Source of the DNA: Mesostigma viride
Taxonomy: Eukaryota; Streptophyta; Mesostigmatophyceae; Mesostigmatales; Mesostigmataceae
Length of the DNA stretch: 64,000 nucleotides
Assembly (NCBI GenBank): GCA_009746045.1
Contig: RPFO01000165.1
Span: 6,889,036 to 6,953,035 of the forward strand
Reading direction: 5' to 3'
Positions within the stretch are counted from its first letter, which is position 1. The number at the start of each line of letters is the position of its first letter. This document shows positions 10,791 to 20,940 of the stretch, one piece after another. A model generated the notes under the pieces. The model was not told where the DNA came from and made no database searches. It saw only the letters and a program-made list of their open reading frames with translations. Position numbers and translations under genes: made by a program.

Positions 10791-11085
10791 CGTGCAGACA
10801 CGTGTGTAGTACTCCTACACACAGATCTCGAGTGATTTATCTAGTACCAAATCCGAAAGGCTTGCATCACTCCCCGGACAGGAGAAATTTTGCGGATGAC
10901 TGTAGGTGTAAGTTGGCGATGCCATGGTAACCGGAGACGTCCGTCCTATTGTCAGCAAAATTTGGTGCGAGAGGTCCCCAGTTCGATTCAGGTCGGATTC
11001 ATTTGTAGATCGCGTTTTCCGCGTTTTCCGCGGCCCGGCACTGAACGCAAAGGTTTTCACCTTTGCGGAGTGTCTGATCAGAATG
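10791..11085 (+). mobile_element. tRNA-like SINE, copy 1
   Basis: About 295 bp with a second copy at 29030-29318. It contains AGAGGTCCCCAGTTCGATTC (around 10970-10989), which fits a tRNA T-arm and RNA polymerase III B box (consensus GGTTCGANNCC). A possible A-box-like TTGGCGATGCC lies about 70 bp upstream. The 3' end has an 8-bp stem hairpin (GCAAAGGT-TTTC-ACCTTTGC, 11047-11066) and ends TCTGATCAGAAT. It is inserted in the LINE B ORF1, whose sequence resumes at 11083. Confidence 0.6.
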
Positions 11086-12203
11086 TGACGATCTTATCAA
11101 GTTCCTGGCCCGCCATGACGAACTTTTCCTGCCTACCCCTGGCGACAAGGTCACCAAGCCCGCCTGGGAATGGCTGCTTCAAGAACCGGAGGCGTACTTG
11201 AAGGCAGTCATCATGTGCAGCTACCTGCGCTGCGACGCCCAGGACATCACCCAGATTGGCTACGCTGGCCTCAGGAGCCTCCTGCATGAGCGCAGACGGG
11301 CAGCCACAGCAGCTGCAGCATCCCCGCAGAGCAGCACCTAGCTCCCCCAGCACGGACTCCATCCGAGCTGCAGTGGCGGAGCAGCTGGCGCCGATGGCTG
11401 AGCAGCTCGCCGCCCTGCGGAACGCGCCTGACGGCCCGCTCAACACTCTCTCGGCCAAGGTCAACAACATTGAAGCCAGAGGACTTCGCACTTAAGCTCC
11501 AGCCTCAGTTTACTGCTACGCAAGAGCACATTGCCACCAAAGTTTCCGAGGCCACAGCCACTGCATGTGACCACCCGCCTTAACCAGGTGGAAGGCCGAG
11601 TCGGCCAAGGCACCGTGAAACTTGAGGCAGTTGCTACCAAGGTAGACGCCCTGGCCACGCAGGTCCCCGAGATCGCCGAGCAAACAGCCACCATCGCCGC
11701 CCAACCTGCTGGTACAGTAGGGCTAGCGATGACCCCTCGACTCGCGCCTCCTGGGCGGACCTGCTCAAGAGCCAGGCATCCTCTACCACGACCGCCATCA
11801 CCACCAAGCTCCAGGAGCTGGAAGACCGGCACGCGCCGCGAGGCCGCTGACCGCGACCGTCGCCGCTGCCGGGTCATCCTCAGGCGCTTCGACATGCCGC
11901 CGGAGGAGACCCCAGAGTCTCTTCTCGACGAGCTGAAGAAACAGCTCTTGGCGTGCATGCAGCTGCCAGGTGCGGCACTGCAGGGCGCCTACCGCCTGCC
12001 CCATCCACGGGCCAAGGCTGGGCCCCCTCCAGTGTTCCTCACCTTCAGCGACATGCATCACAGCCCGAGTTCGGTTCCTCTCTCGCCGCAAGAAGCTGGT
12101 GGACGCCTCCTGGTCGCTTGACGACGACCTGACGCCAGCCCAGCAGCAGCAGCGCCGCGATCAGTGGCCCGACTACATCCGCCACAAGACCAACCCCGAG
12201 TGA
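11083..12203 (+). pseudogene. LINE family B ORF1 (L1 ORF1p-like), C-terminal two thirds
   Basis: In order: CDDLIKFLARHDELF then PGDKVTKPAWEW (11087-11170); an alanine/glutamine-rich region with heptad spacing (about 11260-11720) that looks like a coiled coil; LLKSQASSTTTAITTKLQEL; then DRRRCRVILRRFDMP, an RRM-like start; then ITARVRFLSRRKKLVDASW and DDDLTPAQQQQRRDQWPDYI, the C-terminal domain of LINE ORF1 nucleic-acid chaperones. It stops at 12203. At least three frame changes are needed. Such proteins coat LINE RNA. No ORF2 follows here. The stop is followed by the 3' UTR. Confidence 0.7.
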
Positions 12204-12662
12204 GCCCCAAGTGTACTGGCGGGGCGGGGACCTCTATGTCAACAAGAAACTGTGGAAGCCCCCCCGGGCTTCCCCGGGAGTAGAGCACTCCAGCTAGTTG
12301 TCTAGATGGGGGCAATCGATGATGGGATAGCTTAGGCATTACAGCACTTGAAACGAATTATTAGCGCACAGCTTTATAGTACCTTCAATTAGCTCTGGCA
12401 CCTTGTGGCCATCAGCTTGCGCCTTAATTAGCCGACGTCTTGAGCCCACCTCACATTTGTAGCATAAGCTATGCATCAGCCCACCTATGGTATTGCACTG
12501 GTTGTATTGCACCCACAGTGTTGCGCCCCGGCATGATGCACCATGCCGTGGAGAGAGCGCTCTGTGGCCTGCCCACCTGCGGCAGTGAGAGAAGCTAGGG
12601 CGCCCTCCCTCCTTCTCGATGTGTATATAGGGTTGAAGGTTCCTTTACTCTGTATTGGCACC
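12204..12662 (+). mobile_element. LINE family B 3' UTR
   Basis: Matches the UTRs at 4850-5740 and 6560-7160 (TGTGGAAGCCCCCC, TCTAGATGGGGGCA, GACGTCTTGAGCCCACCTCAC, then TTCCTTTACTCTGTATTGGC). It ends at a perfect 8-bp hairpin. Confidence 0.8.
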
Positions 12663-12681
12663 CACGTGACGCAGTCACGTG
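12663..12681 (+). other. LINE B terminal hairpin
   Basis: CACGTGAC-GCA-GTCACGTG, a perfect 8-bp stem with a 3-nt loop, followed directly by TTATTAATTAATTAATTAA. Confidence 0.85.
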
Positions 12682-12812
12682 CTTATTAATTAATTAATTA
12701 ATCCATCGGGGTCTATTAATTAATAAATTAATTAATCCATCCATTGGGGTTAATGCTCCGTGACTCCCCAACGGGAGCACGAGTCTAATTAATTAATTAA
12801 TTAATTCCACGA
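12682..12812 (+). repeat. Stacked TTAA tails and a second LINE tail hairpin
   Basis: Three TTAA arrays (about 12682-12700, 12713-12733, 12784-12806). Between the last two lies a minimal LINE D tail: CATCCATTGGGGTTAATG, then the hairpin GCTCCGTGACTCCCCAACGG...GAGCACGAG at 12754-12783. Tail upon tail suggests that the repeat itself is a preferred target. Confidence 0.8.
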
Positions 12813-13216
12813 TGTTGGATCGCCATGTGTCCAGGAATATTTTTCTCACTTAATATGGATGCAATGATGCATGGTGGTGGGAGATCGATCCGCCTAGATA
12901 CGAAGTACAGGAGCACTGTGTGGCAATGCCAGTTGCAATACTGAGCGATAAGACAAACTAAAACTGCATGGGCAGGCACGCATCCCAAACTACAACTAGC
13001 AACAATGTCTTATGAGCCGGCTGCATGTGTTGATTTCAAATTATGCAACAATAGTTGTGTTACTATATACCGAACGACACACATGCTCTGTGAGTTACTC
13101 AACCAACTTATGTCAGTAAATCATACTTTGGAAGATCTTAGTGGTATGAAAGTAATCGCCATTCTTGAAGTAGTCATATAGATATAGAGATTCAAAATCA
13201 CATACATTTGTTGCAG
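12813..13216. other. Spacer, nothing recognised
   Basis: AT-moderate sequence without a supported gene, RNA or repeat on either strand. Confidence 0.5.
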
Positions 13217-14566
13217 TTAACCCATAGTCCGCTGACCCATTTTTGGCACTTTTATACCCCTGAAAATGAAAAAAATCATAACTTACAGGCCACAACTCCA
13301 AATACCCCCAACCAAGATGCTAGGAGTATCTACACTTCAAGGGCTTTCAGAATATGCAATAATACCTTGGCTTTATCAAAGCATTTGGATTATAGCTCCC
13401 GTCAAAGCTGGCCAAAAGACGATCTTTTTTCCCCAAGGAAAAGTCAACCCCCCCCTAACTTCCCAGGGAGGGCAGGGAATCTCAATACCAACATTGGACA
13501 ACTTAGTTGGATAGTCCAATGGGGGTTTCCTTGGGTCAGACCACCCGGATAACCCATTACCCCTATATAACGTGCTCATACATGTGTGTGGGTTACGCGC
13601 GTGAAAACAGCTATCTATGACATGCAGCACAATAATGCATTATAACAAGCTATCAAAGGCTGCCAAAAGTGCTGGAATACAAACACGTTGCCTACCTGCA
13701 CTGACGGAGTGGTACACTCCAAAGAAATGCCCAAAACTGGGCACTTTCAGGGCTAATACCACTCTTTACAACAGGCATGGAACTTGCTGAAACATGCATG
13801 GATAAAATCGTCATTCATAATGCATGGGATACGTATTCCGCTGCAAACAACACGCAAATACGTTGTCGTACCTGGCTCGTTCATGCCCTACCCGGATTCC
13901 GCTGGCCGGGACCCTCATATCTCACACATACTGATGCTCTACAGGCAAAGGCCGCCATAGCCGCATACTTCATGATCCACCATGGCTACCAGGTCGATGT
14001 TCCGTGCAAAGATGGCCACTAAACTAGTCCGCATTCTCAGCAAACGCTGCAGCTGACGTCCCTTACCCAAACTGGATGCCCGGGCTGGCGCAGATTGCCC
14101 GGCCATAGGGAGAAAATCGACCTATGACAAGCTATGACTCATCTGGAACTGACGACCAGGAAAGTCATATTTTCCTACCTCTATTTTCCTAACCCTATAA
14201 ATCTGGCGGTGCCTGACCTACGAAAATCATGCATCGTCATTCTGAGCAACATTCTGAACCGTTTCAAGCCGTGAGACGCAAAAATTTCGTGACAGCGGCA
14301 CGTTGTCAGCCATATCTCATTACGCGCGCGCGCGAGCGAAATTTTCCCGCCAAAGTCACGTGATACATTCTCAATGCACGTTGTAATTACCAGGCTATGG
14401 CGAATATTACCCCCAAACCTATGCATCACCTTCGTCCATAAGTGTTCCCGGACCCACCGGACCACTGACATCCGTCACAGGTGGCGCGGCGCTCACGGCG
14501 CGGCGCGAAATTCGACCGTTAGTCAAACTACCCGACAGGTCGGGTAGTTTACGGACTATGGGTTAA
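13217..14566. mobile_element. piggyBac-like non-autonomous DNA transposon
   Basis: TTAA at 13217-13220 is followed by CCCATAGTCCG. At the other end CGGACTATGGG (14552-14562) is followed by TTAA (14563-14566). A TTAA target duplication plus inverted ends beginning CCC is the signature of the piggyBac superfamily. The inverted repeats match exactly for 11 bp and then diverge. The element is 1342 bp, shorter than an autonomous piggyBac. The longest open frame inside (13777-14022, starting MELAETCMDK and ending KDGH) is not a recognisable transposase. Confidence 0.7.
13777..14022 (+). CDS. Unrecognised 81-residue frame inside the piggyBac-like element
   Basis: Open frame with an ATG start and a normal stop. 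It contains SYLTHTDALQAKAAIAAYFM, an alanine-rich stretch. It shows no DDD transposase motifs, zinc finger or signal peptide. It may be a fragment of a captured or decayed gene. Low confidence that it is translated. Confidence 0.15.
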   Translation: MELAETCMDKIVIHNAWDTYSAANNTQIRCRTWLVHALPGFRWPGPSYLTHTDALQAKAAIAAYFMIHHGYQVDVPCKDGH

Positions 14567-14893
14567 TAAAACACAAAATGCCGAAATAGCATGTTAAGTC
14601 TGAGAATTAAAAAATCTACTTCAATGTCATTCGTTCACTGGCGATAAAATATTAGTGCTGTCAACCACGTTGATTGTGGGGGAGGGCTGCCTAGACTTGC
14701 TAGCCTACTGACCCCATCCATATTGCAGCTTCCCAGACTCTTACACCTGAGCGAGCCCCTTCAGGGGGATTCACCTTCAATGGAGTATACCGACCCCTTA
14801 ACCAAATGTCTTGTGAAACTAGAAAAACAGGATTTAATATCTGCAGCTCAAGTTGATATTGCTAGTGAAGCTGACCCATAAAAAAACACTACA

Positions 14894-16639
14894 TCACTGT
14901 TTCTTAGACTTAGGGTCCTGCATATAGGAGTCGATGTTGTTGATGACCTCGATGGACTTGATGATCTCCTTGAGCAGGTTCTCCTTCGTGGCGCGGTTCG
15001 CCTGCCACGCCTTGGATTCGGTCATGTAGGCAGCACGGTTTGCCTGAAAGGTTTTGTAAGCAGTCGACGTCGTCTTGTCAACCAGCAGCTCCTGCGCGAT
15101 AAGCCACCGCATGTACCGGAAGACGCGGTTGATGCCGCTCTCAGCCGCATACCTGAGCTGGTATTGCCCATCTCGCAGCACCGTCTCATGCGCAGCGTCG
15201 CTGAACAGCTTCATCAACTCCTCACTATGCGCCTCAAGAGCTTTGGCAAGGTTTGTCTTGATCGTGTTGATGAGCTCCTCGAACCGCATGAGCATGAGGG
15301 TCTGGTCGTTGCTGAACTGCTTCAGAAAGCCGCAGCTCTCGCGTGAAAACATCTCCTGGAGGTCACCCAGCAGCGGCGACCCGGTGGCGTCTCCCGTGTA
15401 CTTGGCCAGCGTCTTGAGAACGCGATAGGCCGTGTCGCTCTCGCTCGTGTTCTGGATCATGTCGCAGCGGAATTCGTTGTACGCCGCCTGCAGCTTCTGG
15501 TGCAGGAAGGCTGCGTCCAGCCCCCGCATCATGTTCTCGTGGGCCACGCGCAGCATCGCAGTAATCACCTCCTCGGAGTTGACTTTATCCACAGGCGTGC
15601 CAAGAGTCTTCAGCTCCCGCTCCGCCTCAGCCTGGCGGGCTTTCATCTGCGCAACTGCGCGCGGGCTCCAGTCTCGGCGGATGAACTTGTGGAACATCTT
15701 GTCGAGCTTGGGGACCAGCTTGCCCACTGAGACGTTCTCGCTGATCTCCTCGGCAGTGTACGGGCTGCCTTCCGGCATGTTCGACAGCAGCCTCTTGAAG
15801 TACTCGGCTTCCTTCGCCTCTGCCTGAGCCAGCGTTACTTTGTCCTGGTGGGTACGGTTGATCACAGCGACACAGCCGGCCAAGCCCAGGGTTTTGATCT
15901 CCTCCGAGCGGCCGGTGATTCGCTTCACCACGTTGTCCTCAATGTCCTCCTCGGGGACTTTATCCACCATCGTCAAAGCCAGAATCGTGTTCTCCTGTTT
16001 ACGATTCTGAATGACGTACCCCATGGCCTGGCTCGACGTGATGCTGTTAAGTGATGCCTCTACCACGCAAAGGACCATGGTGTTCGGGTCGCGCGTGTAG
16101 TTGCTTGCAATATTGTGGGTAACTTGTCTCAGGTTGACCGGGAATTCCCGGATGCCAGGCAGGTCTATCAGCTCAAAAGTCGGAATGTTTGGAGCCTTGA
16201 GCGTTATGGTAACCTCGTCCTCCGTAATTATCGGGTTTCCCTGCGCGTCTTGAAGGCTATCAAAGACATTCTTTAAGAAGTCGAGCAGCTCATTCTTAGA
16301 TTTCAGGGACTTGGTGGTGCCTCGAAAAGCCACCGTGACGGACTCTTCTTTATTCGTTGAATTTTGGAGGCACAGCCTGACGGGACTGCGTGTAGCCAGC
16401 TCCCTATCACGAGGGAAAATTGGGCATTTCGTGATGCTTTCCAAGAGGCTGCTCTTTCCGGAGCTCTGCACCCCAACAACGACAATGCGGGGAAGCTTGA
16501 AAGTGTCATTGTCGAGCTTGGCAGCGCCAATCACGTTCATAAATTTGCCATAGGAGCTCTGAGCGAGGTGGGTGATGAGGGTCGTACCCTCGAAAAAAGC
16601 CGTTTTCGCTTTTGCGCCTGTCGTCTGAAGCCACCCCAT
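14894..16639 (-). CDS. Dynamin-family GTPase (Mx/DRP-like), 581 aa
   Basis: Large GTPase that would hydrolyse GTP while oligomerising on membranes. Residues 51-64 hold the P-loop GVQSSGKSS. Residues 82-88 (ATRSPVR) hold the switch I threonine. DLPG (159-162) is the G3 motif. NRTHQD further on matches the dynamin NRSQxD G5 region. The G4 motif reads TMVD (223-226) where dynamins have TKxD, so the usual lysine is methionine. The rest (about 290-581) is helical and fits the stalk, with a short C-terminal effector part. There is no PH or proline-rich domain. At 581 aa it is shorter than typical dynamins (over 600 aa). It has no introns, unlike the two other host genes here, which suggests a retrocopy or transfer. 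The ATG at 16639 is the first in frame. Function within the family cannot be set from sequence alone. Confidence 0.9.
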   Translation of the reverse strand: MGWLQTTGAKAKTAFFEGTTLITHLAQSSYGKFMNVIGAAKLDNDTFKLPRIVVVGVQSSGKSSLLESITKCPIFPRDRELATRSPVRLCLQNSTNKEESVTVAFRGTTKSLKSKNELLDFLKNVFDSLQDAQGNPIITEDEVTITLKAPNIPTFELIDLPGIREFPVNLRQVTHNIASNYTRDPNTMVLCVVEASLNSITSSQAMGYVIQNRKQENTILALTMVDKVPEEDIEDNVVKRITGRSEEIKTLGLAGCVAVINRTHQDKVTLAQAEAKEAEYFKRLLSNMPEGSPYTAEEISENVSVGKLVPKLDKMFHKFIRRDWSPRAVAQMKARQAEAERELKTLGTPVDKVNSEEVITAMLRVAHENMMRGLDAAFLHQKLQAAYNEFRCDMIQNTSESDTAYRVLKTLAKYTGDATGSPLLGDLQEMFSRESCGFLKQFSNDQTLMLMRFEELINTIKTNLAKALEAHSEELMKLFSDAAHETVLRDGQYQLRYAAESGINRVFRYMRWLIAQELLVDKTTSTAYKTFQANRAAYMTESKAWQANRATKENLLKEIIKSIEVINNIDSYMQDPKSKKQ

Positions 16640-16667
16640 AATTGCTGCAGGCGCCGTGTAACTAAAC

Positions 16668-16684
16668 CTCTATAATAAAAACGG
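16668..16684 (-). promoter_or_regulatory. Possible TATA-like element of the dynamin-like gene
   Basis: On the minus strand TTTTTATTATAGAGG lies about 35 bases before the start codon. The spacing would leave a very short 5' UTR. This is only a sequence resemblance. Confidence 0.2.
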
Positions 16685-16739
16685 ACGTCGCGGCCAGCTG
16701 CCAGCAACCCACTAATCAGTGCAGCAAGTGCAGGCACGC

Positions 16740-17442
16740 TGTAGTCCTGCTACACTCGTACAGGGCAAGGAGGCTTGCGCCAAGGCGGATTCGATGCACC
16801 ACCGCGTACTGTACGAAAGGTAGGTGCCGGGAGGGAGCACGGTGGGAGAGACAGCGGGTGTCCTGCACAACGGATTGAGGGACAGCACTTTTTCGCTCCT
16901 GTACAGTATTTCACGCCTTGCCCTCGCGCAAATCCCCTGGCTGGCGTCGCTTCCGCTGGGCCGCCACAGGGCCCGCACCTAAACAAGTTGTGGTTCACGT
17001 TGTTTCTCAAGGAGCAGGCGTTACCGTATGTGGTGTATGCGACGCGGCCACCAACAGCTACATGACATCATTGACACGGCGCTTGGCGGGCACATACATA
17101 CCAGGTGGCAAACGCGTGTGTCACCCAGCCTCATGAACTATCTTGAACTATCAAGTAACGTGCGTTGTAACGTTCACGTTAAACTTTCGTCGGCGTTCTA
17201 CTGCACCCAGACATGCTCATGGCCCAGCATGGCCTCCATTTTCCTCGTCCTCATGCCAGACGATATTACATTTCCCTTCGTGAGTCGTGACCAGGATAAT
17301 TTTCTATTATTCTTTTCTTGCTGCTCAGCAATGGGGGGGGGTTGTAATCCTTTCAATTTAGCTGGTTCAATTAGCTGGTTTCTGACTTTCTGTCGAGTTC
17401 CATCGCTTCTCGCGCGCGCACGCACTGCTTTTTTTTTTTTTC
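16740..17442. other. Unassigned spacer
   Basis: Both strands have open frames of 60-145 codons that I do not recognise. One plus-strand stretch near 16960-17130 (containing VVHVVSQGAGVTVCGVCDAA) looks protein-like but has no partner segments. No splice model is supported. Confidence 0.3.
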
Positions 17443-17588
17443 AGCTTTTTACAGATCTCTAAAGTTAGGGCCCGAAAAGTACAGATGGCTAGGTGTATAT
17501 GCAGATCTTTTTTTTTTAGAGCTTTTTACAGATCTGTAAAGTTAGGGCCCGAAAAGTACAGATGGCTAGGCGTATATACAGATCAATT
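17443..17588. repeat. Tandem duplication, 76-bp period, two copies
   Basis: AGCTTTTTACAGATCT then AAAGTTAGGGCCCGAAAAGT is present twice (17443-17518 and 17519-17588), each ending in a T-run. Confidence 0.9.
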
Positions 17589-19394
17589 TTTTTAATTACA
17601 GATCTGTACGTAAACTCCGACGTAATGCCTTAACGTCTTCGAGACTCGTCCCGGGCCATGAATGCGGGCGGTGCGGCTAGTGGTACAAATACCTGAAAAT
17701 TACAGTAGCTCAAGTTAGTCAGCCATGGTTAAGTAAGCTAATGGAATTTTAAGGCACGGTAAAACCAGTCCTGAAAAGCTATCAGCCCAGTTCTCTCGCG
17801 TGTAGATAGTTTGCTTTTTCGACATTTTGTTCGGACGCGTGCATTATCACGGGAAGCATAACGATTGGTAGGCAACGATGTCGACGTACGTGAAGCCTCT
17901 GCTCTATGACGGGAAGGCATCTGGCGTTGCTGCAACTGGAATCAGGCCAGTCCATGTTCGGCACCGTGCACGCGGAAATAAGGCGCCGTCACGTTGGATA
18001 GTACTGCTGAGGACGAGCTGCGCCTGCCTGCCCATATTTACCGAGTTTGCATCGCATCGTACTGCATTATTGCTGGCCAGACTTTGCTGCCTTTATGCCC
18101 GACAGACTGGTTCACGAACCGTTTTAATTTGCTGCGTGCGTGGCTCCAGCTGCCCTTCCATGGAAATGTCTGCAATTTCGCACTTTTTCGTTGTGATTGT
18201 TGGCACATACTCAATAGCCATGCACATGACATACTGCATGAAGGTCGCAAAGTTAGGTTAGTTTCTGTTTGTAAATCCTGAGGTTCTTGCTTCACACACG
18301 GTTCCTTGCAATGAAGGCCCTGGCCGAAGCTCATTGCTTGCCAAAGCCTTCTTGTGTCGAAGAACAGCGGTTCTCAGTGGGCACATGAAAGAGACGTTGC
18401 CAGACATTGTAAGATTTCCAACCACACGCTTGTCCTGTAACCATGCAATTCATTCCATTTGCGTTATGAAGCTGGCAGCTTGTGAGCCTGCAACCATTAA
18501 TTGCAGTTTGGCACATGTTACAAGCAGTAGGCTCCTTGAATTTAGGCTGCTTTCTCGCTTATTTTTGCTGATGCTATAGGCAACATTGGACTTAACACTA
18601 ACTTGAGTCCCACCCGCATCCAGCCCCCCCAATCATCCATCCACTTCGTCCCTACCCACCCAATTATACCACCGTCTTCCGGCCCACTCTTGAACTAATC
18701 AGCCCTGCAACCCCCCAGCCCAAGACACAGGCAAATGCCCAATGATGTAGCCACCCATGTGCACGTGCAAAGAGACACTCAACTAGCTAGGCTGCATGTA
18801 CGTGCCATGGGGGCATAATAGGTGCATGGGCGCAGGTGTACATGCAGGCCCGAAGGCATGCACACAAGCAGGCAGGCTGACAGATGGGTGGGCAGATAGG
18901 CGGGTGGCAGACATGCAGGCGCGCAGGCGGGAGGATGGGCAGAACGTTGGGTGGACAGGCGAGTAAGAAGGTCGTTGGGTCCAAGCAACCAGTTTATTGG
19001 TGATGGATTAATGTGTGTGGCGCATGTGTGCAAGTCTGCCTGTGTTTGTGTGCGTTTGTATCAAAGAGACAACCAGCGCAGGCCAGAAATCGGGAGAATC
19101 CGGACCATGGTAGCTCGAGCCTGCCGTTATCTTTTCCGCGTTTTCGAGTCGTTCAGGATGATGAAGATGAATGGTGATGGAAATGTGTATCCTTGTGCAT
19201 TGAAATTATGGCTGGCTTACGTGTGGCCGGGAGCGACTAGATGACCTAGACGGTGGGGCCGGAAACACGGTTTGTATGCATGTGCACTTGTGCTCGTGGG
19301 TGTGTGCACATATGTGTGCATGTGTGTGTTAGTGTGTGCGCATGTGTTAGCGTGCATGAGCTCACGTGGGTGTGTGAGCATGCGTGTGATATTG
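17589..19394. other. Unassigned region
   Basis: An ATG-initiated plus-strand frame at 17878-18261 (starting MSTYVKPLLYDGK) and an overlapping one at 17994-18281 are unrecognised. They could be exons of an unresolved gene. 18600-19000 is C-rich, then GCAGGCGGG-like low complexity. I see no RNA gene. Confidence 0.25.
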
Positions 19395-19532
19395 TGTGCA
19401 TGTGTGCATGTGTGCATGTGTGCATGTGTGCATGTGTGCATGTGTGCATGTGTGCATGTGTGCATGTGTGCATGTGTGCATGTGTGCATGTGTGCATGTG
19501 TGCATGTGTGCATGTGTGCATGTGTGCATGTG
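19395..19532. repeat. Octamer microsatellite (GTGTGCAT)n
   Basis: About 17 units, preceded by a looser GTGTG-rich stretch from 19265. Long frames on both strands here are repeat artefacts. Confidence 0.95.
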
Positions 19533-19539
19533 TCAGTGT

Positions 19540-19690
19540 TCAATTATACGGCGTATTGTACGGTATAATACGGTATAATACGCGTTATACATGGTCGAGC
19601 GTATAATTTTTATCCGTTTTATACGATTGGCGTATTTTTACGTATAATACGGCGAATAACGCGTATAAGCGGGCCGCGTATAATGGGTTT
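19540..19690. repeat. Cluster of CGTATAATACG-type palindromic words
   Basis: Repeated GTATAATACG, CGTATAAT and GCGTATAA words on both strands. A related cluster of GTATTATAC words borders the SINE at 28955-29375. Confidence 0.7.
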
Positions 19691-20432
19691 TTGCGGTCCA
19701 GCCGAGGTCTGGCAGCCAAATTTTTCGTGCGGGAACCAAGGCGAGAAAGCAAGGGAACTTGGAAACACTACGGAAACCATCCACTGGTTGGTCAACATTT
19801 GGCGACCGTGAGACACAAGGATCTTACAAGCAAGCTACACTGTATGGCAAGTTGGCACCCCTCCATGCTGTTTAGGTCTCTGCCCTTGCCTCTCGGGCAG
19901 CCATGCACCGAATATTAAAGTCATACAGAAAACTGACTGGTACGAGAGCATGGCCTCTTCACCTTTTCATCTGAAATTTTGTAGGCATGATCCTTAGGTC
20001 TTGAAAAGCTTATATCCTTGGCCAGGCAACGTTTGGATGTGCGCAGATATGTCTCGACCTTCTGCTCGATGCGGCAACCTCGTTTCAGCAACCAGGTGGC
20101 GACTGTGCATGTGCTACCTGTTGATAGGCGTCCCGGGACATGCCCCTACATTTGAACGCGGATACATGTTTCACGTTATTCCTTACATGATTTACAGGCG
20201 GCGACGGCCAGGAAAGGCTCGCAGCTACGTCCATCAGGTGGGCATGCTGGCTCCGTCAATTAGAAAGGTAATATGCGGTTTTGATCTGGTACGTGCTATC
20301 CTGCTCACGTGTTCACTGTACTGTATCAAGTTGCATGTTGGGTGGATTGTAAAATAATCGTAGACCCGTGTAATGGAGGTTTTCTGCTTGTCTTTTGGTT
20401 GCTTTACTGCCTCTACGCATTATTGGCTTGCG
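19691..20432. other. Unassigned region with a possible small exon
   Basis: No gene could be assembled. A segment bounded by GATTTACAG and a GTGGGC donor (about 20196-20238) looks like a short exon but has no recognisable neighbours. Confidence 0.2.
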
Positions 20433-20497
20433 ATTAATTAATTAATTTATTAATTAATTAATTAATTAATTAATTAATTAATTAATTAATTAATTAG
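20433..20497. repeat. TTAA microsatellite
   Basis: Nearly perfect TTAA array of about 65 bp with no LINE tail directly attached on its left side. Confidence 0.95.
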
Positions 20498-20713
20498 GAA
20501 CATCACTCCGTTGGGAGTCAATGTAGCACATATCCCTGAGAAGGGGCATATGGCTTTTAATACATCCTAGGCTACTTCCTGCAAGGGTGGGAATGTAAGC
20601 TACCCTTGCTCTAGGTGCACCAGGGCACCGGCACCACCATGCTGTCTCAGGTTAAACCCGCCTAAGGGGGGGATCCTGGCACGGGGGAGGGAGATCATCA
20701 TGGCTATACAATT
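20498..20713. other. Possible further retroelement tail
   Basis: Starts GGAACATCACTCCGTTGGGAGTCAATGTAGC after the TTAA array. CTCC...GGAG can pair, in the manner of the LINE tail hairpins. The remainder is unrecognised. Confidence 0.35.
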
Positions 20714-20940
20714 ATTAATTAATTAATAGACACGTGACTGCGTCACGTGAGCATAAGTCCTCAGTGGGAGGGGAACATGGGATGGAATGGATGGTATAAG
20801 CTACCTAGGTCCTAGTTACAGGGGTGTGGGCACCGCGGCCCGAATCGCTATGAATGCCATACTTGGTCACACGCGGAGCCCCCACAGGCTTGGGGGTGGT
20901 CTCCTTCATCACTACTTGCCATCTATCCTTGCGCACCATC
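20714..20940 (-). mobile_element. LINE family A 3' end, inverted, chimeric
   Basis: In minus orientation it ends in the hairpin CACGTGACTGCGTCACGTG (20731-20749) and a TTAA repeat (20714-20729). It matches 3553-3770. At about 20940 it switches abruptly to family B-type sequence. Confidence 0.8.

Noticed and set aside
19217-19606. Cys/His- or Thr/His-rich proteins read from the GTGTGCAT repeat
   Set aside because: Pure microsatellite translation, open on both strands for compositional reasons.
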